Of a stretch of DNA of 17,432 nucleotides, positions 14,994 through 17,432 are shown one piece after another. Both the position numbers and the translations under genes were made by a program. The notes beneath the pieces are model-generated. The model had not been told where the DNA came from and did not search any database. It saw only the letters and a list, made by a program, of their open reading frames with translations. This DNA is from Candidatus Brevibacterium intestinigallinarum (GTDB lineage Bacteria > Actinomycetota > Actinomycetes > Actinomycetales > Brevibacteriaceae): NCBI GenBank assembly GCA_019117325.1, contig DWZY01000386.1:1-17432 (forward strand). The letters run 5' to 3'. Each line of letters starts with the position of its first letter. Position 1 is the stretch's first letter.

Positions 14994-15827
14994 ATGCCGG
15001 TCACGTTCGCGCATCCGCTGGCTGTCGCGCCACTGGCCCGATCCGGGTTGCCCCTGTCCGCGCTGGTCATCGGCTCGATGGTGCCCGATTCCTCGCTCTT
15101 CCTCCGCGCCGTCCCGGGCCTGGATACGGTCCTGGGGCAGCTGGGGAACCCGGACCTACCTCCGTACACGCACGTGCGGACGATCCTCCACTCTCCGCTG
15201 GGTGTCGTGACGCTCAACGTGCTCATCGGGCTGCTCGCCCTCGTGCTCTGGTGGTGGCTGCTGCGACCTGCCTACCGCGATGCGCTGCCGTCCGGGCTGC
15301 GGCAGCGGACCCGCTCAGCACCGGCGGGACTGCGCCCGTGGTTCTTGGCCGTCCCGGCCCTCATGATCGGCGGGCTCACCCACATCGCCTGGGACCAGTT
15401 CACCCATCCGTATTCGTGGCTGGGGCAGCGACTCGATGTCCTGCACGCGACGATCACGGGCTACCACGTCGCGACGTTCCTCCACTACGGGACGGGACTG
15501 CTGGGGATGCTGGGCGTCGCGGCCTGGCTGTTCCTCCGGCTGCGCAACCGCACCCCCGAGGCCGTGCCGCAGCTGCTGCCCGACCTGGCGACCTGGATGT
15601 TCGCGGTGCCAGCACTGGCGGCGCTGGTGGGCCTGGGCGCCGTCGTCCTCAACATGATCGTGGCGCCGGGCGCTCTGGATGTCTTCATCCAGAACGTGCT
15701 GACGACCTCGACGGCGGCCGCCGTGTGCGCCGCGCTCGTCATGGCGGCACTCCACCGCGTCCGCGCCCGGGTCACCCCCGCAGGGCGAGCGCGAACGGCA
15801 GCACCGCCTGAGCACCGGCCAGCATGA
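14994..15827 (+). CDS. DUF4184 family multi-pass membrane protein
   Basis: A 277-residue membrane protein. The start P-V-T-F-A-H-P-L-A-V, then S-A-L-V-I-G-S-M-V-P-D, H-S-P-L-G and H-I-A-W-D-Q-F-T-H are hallmarks of the DUF4184 family. About five hydrophobic segments are evident (near 70-90, 114-132, 165-182, 201-224 and 238-253). Conserved polar residues His7, Asp32, His60, His66, His130, Asp134 and His138 could form a metal site, as in YdjM-type membrane metal-dependent hydrolases; no activity is established. The ATG at 14994 follows GAGAAGGG. The last 56 bp overlap the 3' end of the convergent recQ-like gene. Confidence 0.85.
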   Translation: MPVTFAHPLAVAPLARSGLPLSALVIGSMVPDSSLFLRAVPGLDTVLGQLGNPDLPPYTHVRTILHSPLGVVTLNVLIGLLALVLWWWLLRPAYRDALPSGLRQRTRSAPAGLRPWFLAVPALMIGGLTHIAWDQFTHPYSWLGQRLDVLHATITGYHVATFLHYGTGLLGMLGVAAWLFLRLRNRTPEAVPQLLPDLATWMFAVPALAALVGLGAVVLNMIVAPGALDVFIQNVLTTSTAAAVCAALVMAALHRVRARVTPAGRARTAAPPEHRPA

Positions 15828-17432
15828 GCTCGCGCGCGCAGACGGTGAGCGTCCAGCGCGACACGACCAGATCGTCGACCAGGAGCACTGCGCGACCGGC
15901 AACCTGTTCCGCCTGCTCCGGCGACAGGGCGAAGGCGTTGTGGACCTCCTTGAGCCGGAAGGCGCTGTTGACGTCCGGTCCCCCGTGATCATGGACCAGC
16001 TGGAGGTCTCCCAGGTCCGCGAGTCTGCCGGTCGCGGCCAGGTTGGCGGCCAGCGAGCGCACCGTCTGCGGACGGCGCGTGCTGGGCACGGCGATGACCG
16101 CATCCGGGCGGTGCTCCCAGTTCCACTGCTGCAGCGTCTGGACGCACAGCCCGCCGATGTCGTCCGGCACCGGTCCGTCCGGCGCGCTGGGAGCCAGGAA
16201 TTCCCGCAGGCGCTGCCCGGCCCCCAGGTCGGTGAGACGTGCGACGGCCCGCCCCTCTGCTGCGCGCTGCTCCGCGGGGATGCGGCCGGACAGGGAGACA
16301 CCCAGGTTCGACATGCCGGTGGGCCACTGCCCGCGCGGCTCGATGGGGATCCCCACGGAGGACAGGACCGCGCGTGCCCGGTGCCGGGCGTCGTCGCTCA
16401 CCTCATCCGACCACCACTGCGCGTCGCAGGTGTCGCAGCGACCGCAGTCCTGCGGGTCAGGGTCATCCAGCGCCTCCGTGAGGAAGCGCATGCGGCACAT
16501 GGTCGTCGTCTCGTAGTCGAGCATCGACTGGGCCTCTGCCCGCCGCACCTCCGTCACCGTGCGGTAGCGCTCCCCGTCATACGACCAGCCGGCGCCGGTG
16601 GATGCGTAGCCGCCGCGCACCCGCTCCACCGCACCATCGACGCTGAGGGTCTTGAGGAGGAGTTCGAGCCGACCGCGTCGCACGCCCACGCGGGTCTCCA
16701 GCGCGGGCACGGACAGCGTCCCTTCCTGGGCGAGCGCGTCGAGCACCGCCCGCGCGTCCTCCTCCTCCGGCATCGAGGCGGTGGCGAAGTACTCCCAGAT
16801 GTCCGGGTCCTCACGGCCGGGCATGAGCAGCACGTCCGCAGAGCTGGTGGCACGACCGGCACGGCCCACCTGCTGGTAGTACGCGACGGGTGAGGACGGG
16901 GCACCCATGTGGATGACGAAGCCCAGGTCCGGCTTGTCGAAACCCATGCCCAGTGCGGAGGTGGCGACGAGTGCCTTGACCCGATTCTCCTTGAGCGCCG
17001 CCTCCAGCTGCTCGCGCTCCTCCGGGTCTGTGCCGCCGGTGTAGGTCGCGACGTCCCAGCCGGCCTCGCGCAGTGCGCGCGTCGCGTCCTGCGCGGCTGC
17101 GACCGTGAGCGTGTAGATGATGCCGGAGCCCAGGAAGTCGCCCAGGTGCTCCGCCAGCCAGGCCAGTCGCACGCCGGGTGGGCGCACACCCGTGACGCCC
17201 AGCCGCAGGGAGGCACGCGCCAGGGGTCCGCGGATGACCAGGGTGTCATCGCCCAGCTGCTCCGCCACGTCCGCGACGACGCGGGAGTTGGCGGTCGCAG
17301 TCGTTGCGAGGACCGGTGTGCCCGGGGGCAGCTCGCGGATCATCGCGCCGATCCGCCGGTTGTCGGGGCGGAAGTCATGCCCCCAGTCAGAGATGCAGTG
17401 CGCCTCGTCGACGACGATCATGCCGATCGACC
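15772..17432 (-). CDS. RecQ-type DNA helicase with C-terminal phosphoribosyltransferase-like domain (partial)
   Basis: The N-terminus lies beyond the right edge; the frame is still open at 17432. Visible parts are the DEAH box with C-I-S-D-W-G-H-D-F-R-P (RecQ-specific aromatic loop), the T-T-A-T-A motif III, the second RecA lobe with A-T-S-A-L-G-M-G-F-D-K-P, and the Q-Q-V-G-R-A-G-R arginine-finger motif VI. A zinc-binding region (Cys-x-Met-Arg, then D-C-G-R-C-D-T-C) follows. The last 130 or so residues form a type I phosphoribosyltransferase-like domain ending in V-L-L-V-D-D-L-V-V-S-R-W-T-L-T, a degenerate PRPP loop. ATP-dependent 3'-5' unwinding in repair or recombination is the family role. 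The appended domain's role is unknown. I believe this fusion also occurs in other actinobacteria. Confidence 0.9.
   Translation of the reverse strand, partial: SIGMIVVDEAHCISDWGHDFRPDNRRIGAMIRELPPGTPVLATTATANSRVVADVAEQLGDDTLVIRGPLARASLRLGVTGVRPPGVRLAWLAEHLGDFLGSGIIYTLTVAAAQDATRALREAGWDVATYTGGTDPEEREQLEAALKENRVKALVATSALGMGFDKPDLGFVIHMGAPSSPVAYYQQVGRAGRATSSADVLLMPGREDPDIWEYFATASMPEEEDARAVLDALAQEGTLSVPALETRVGVRRGRLELLLKTLSVDGAVERVRGGYASTGAGWSYDGERYRTVTEVRRAEAQSMLDYETTTMCRMRFLTEALDDPDPQDCGRCDTCDAQWWSDEVSDDARHRARAVLSSVGIPIEPRGQWPTGMSNLGVSLSGRIPAEQRAAEGRAVARLTDLGAGQRLREFLAPSAPDGPVPDDIGGLCVQTLQQWNWEHRPDAVIAVPSTRRPQTVRSLAANLAATGRLADLGDLQLVHDHGGPDVNSAFRLKEVHNAFALSPEQAEQVAGRAVLLVDDLVVSRWTLTVCARELMLAGAQAVLPFALALRG

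Noticed and set aside
1..17432. tRNA, rRNA, riboswitch or IS transposase
   Set aside because: By eye no cloverleaf, rRNA-like segment, riboswitch consensus or DDE/serine/tyrosine recombinase motif was found; a covariance-model scan would be needed to exclude small structured RNAs.

Overview
The window is high-GC DNA with GTG/ATG starts and strong purine-rich ribosome sites. Its gene families (DUF222-HNH nuclease, DUF3152 lipoprotein, DUF4184 membrane protein, RecQ fused to a phosphoribosyltransferase-like domain, dimethylglycine-oxidase-type flavoprotein) point to an actinomycete. A member of the Micrococcales such as a Brevibacterium/Brachybacterium relative is my best guess, inferred from family content and not proven.

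Layout. 1-857: 3' part of an M20 amidohydrolase (+). 858-1075: convergent intergenic region with two large inverted-repeat structures. 1076-2290: glutathione-independent formaldehyde dehydrogenase fdhA (-). 2291-2606: divergent control region with a perfect 9-bp-arm palindrome. 2607-5425: gbcA-gbcB, a Rieske oxygenase and its reductase, translationally coupled (+). 5467-7476: DUF222/HNH endonuclease (-). About 7684-8211: an SDR remnant lacking its nucleotide-binding N-terminus (+). 8228-8322: two long perfect hairpins. 8327-11164: dimethylglycine oxidase/dehydrogenase-like flavoprotein (-). 11341-12072: IclR regulator (+). 12158-12667: HxlR regulator (-), divergent from an MFS transporter at 12772-14073 (+). 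14086-14883: DUF3152 lipoprotein with a metzincin-like zinc motif (+). 14994-15827: DUF4184 membrane protein (+). 15772-17432: C-terminal part of a RecQ-PRTase fusion (-), overlapping the DUF4184 gene tail to tail.

The metabolic theme is glycine betaine catabolism. GbcAB would demethylate betaine to dimethylglycine and formaldehyde, the flavoprotein would demethylate dimethylglycine further, and FdhA would oxidise the released formaldehyde. The IclR gene, divergent from the flavoprotein gene, is the natural candidate regulator. GTTGC/GCAAC half-sites overlap the candidate promoters in the iclR-flavoprotein gap, and a weaker version lies upstream of gbcA. The HNH gene and the broken SDR sit inside this otherwise coherent cluster, suggesting a later insertion or decay.

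I found no clearly new multi-gene system (no CRISPR, defence island, prophage or biosynthetic cluster). The items most worth a second look are the palindromic repeats at 882-962 and 998-1060, the exceptional hairpin at 8228-8283, the predicted IclR operators, the shortened His-x3-His iron motif in GbcA, the degenerate PRPP loop of the RecQ fusion, and the metal-ligand-like residue pattern of the DUF4184 protein.
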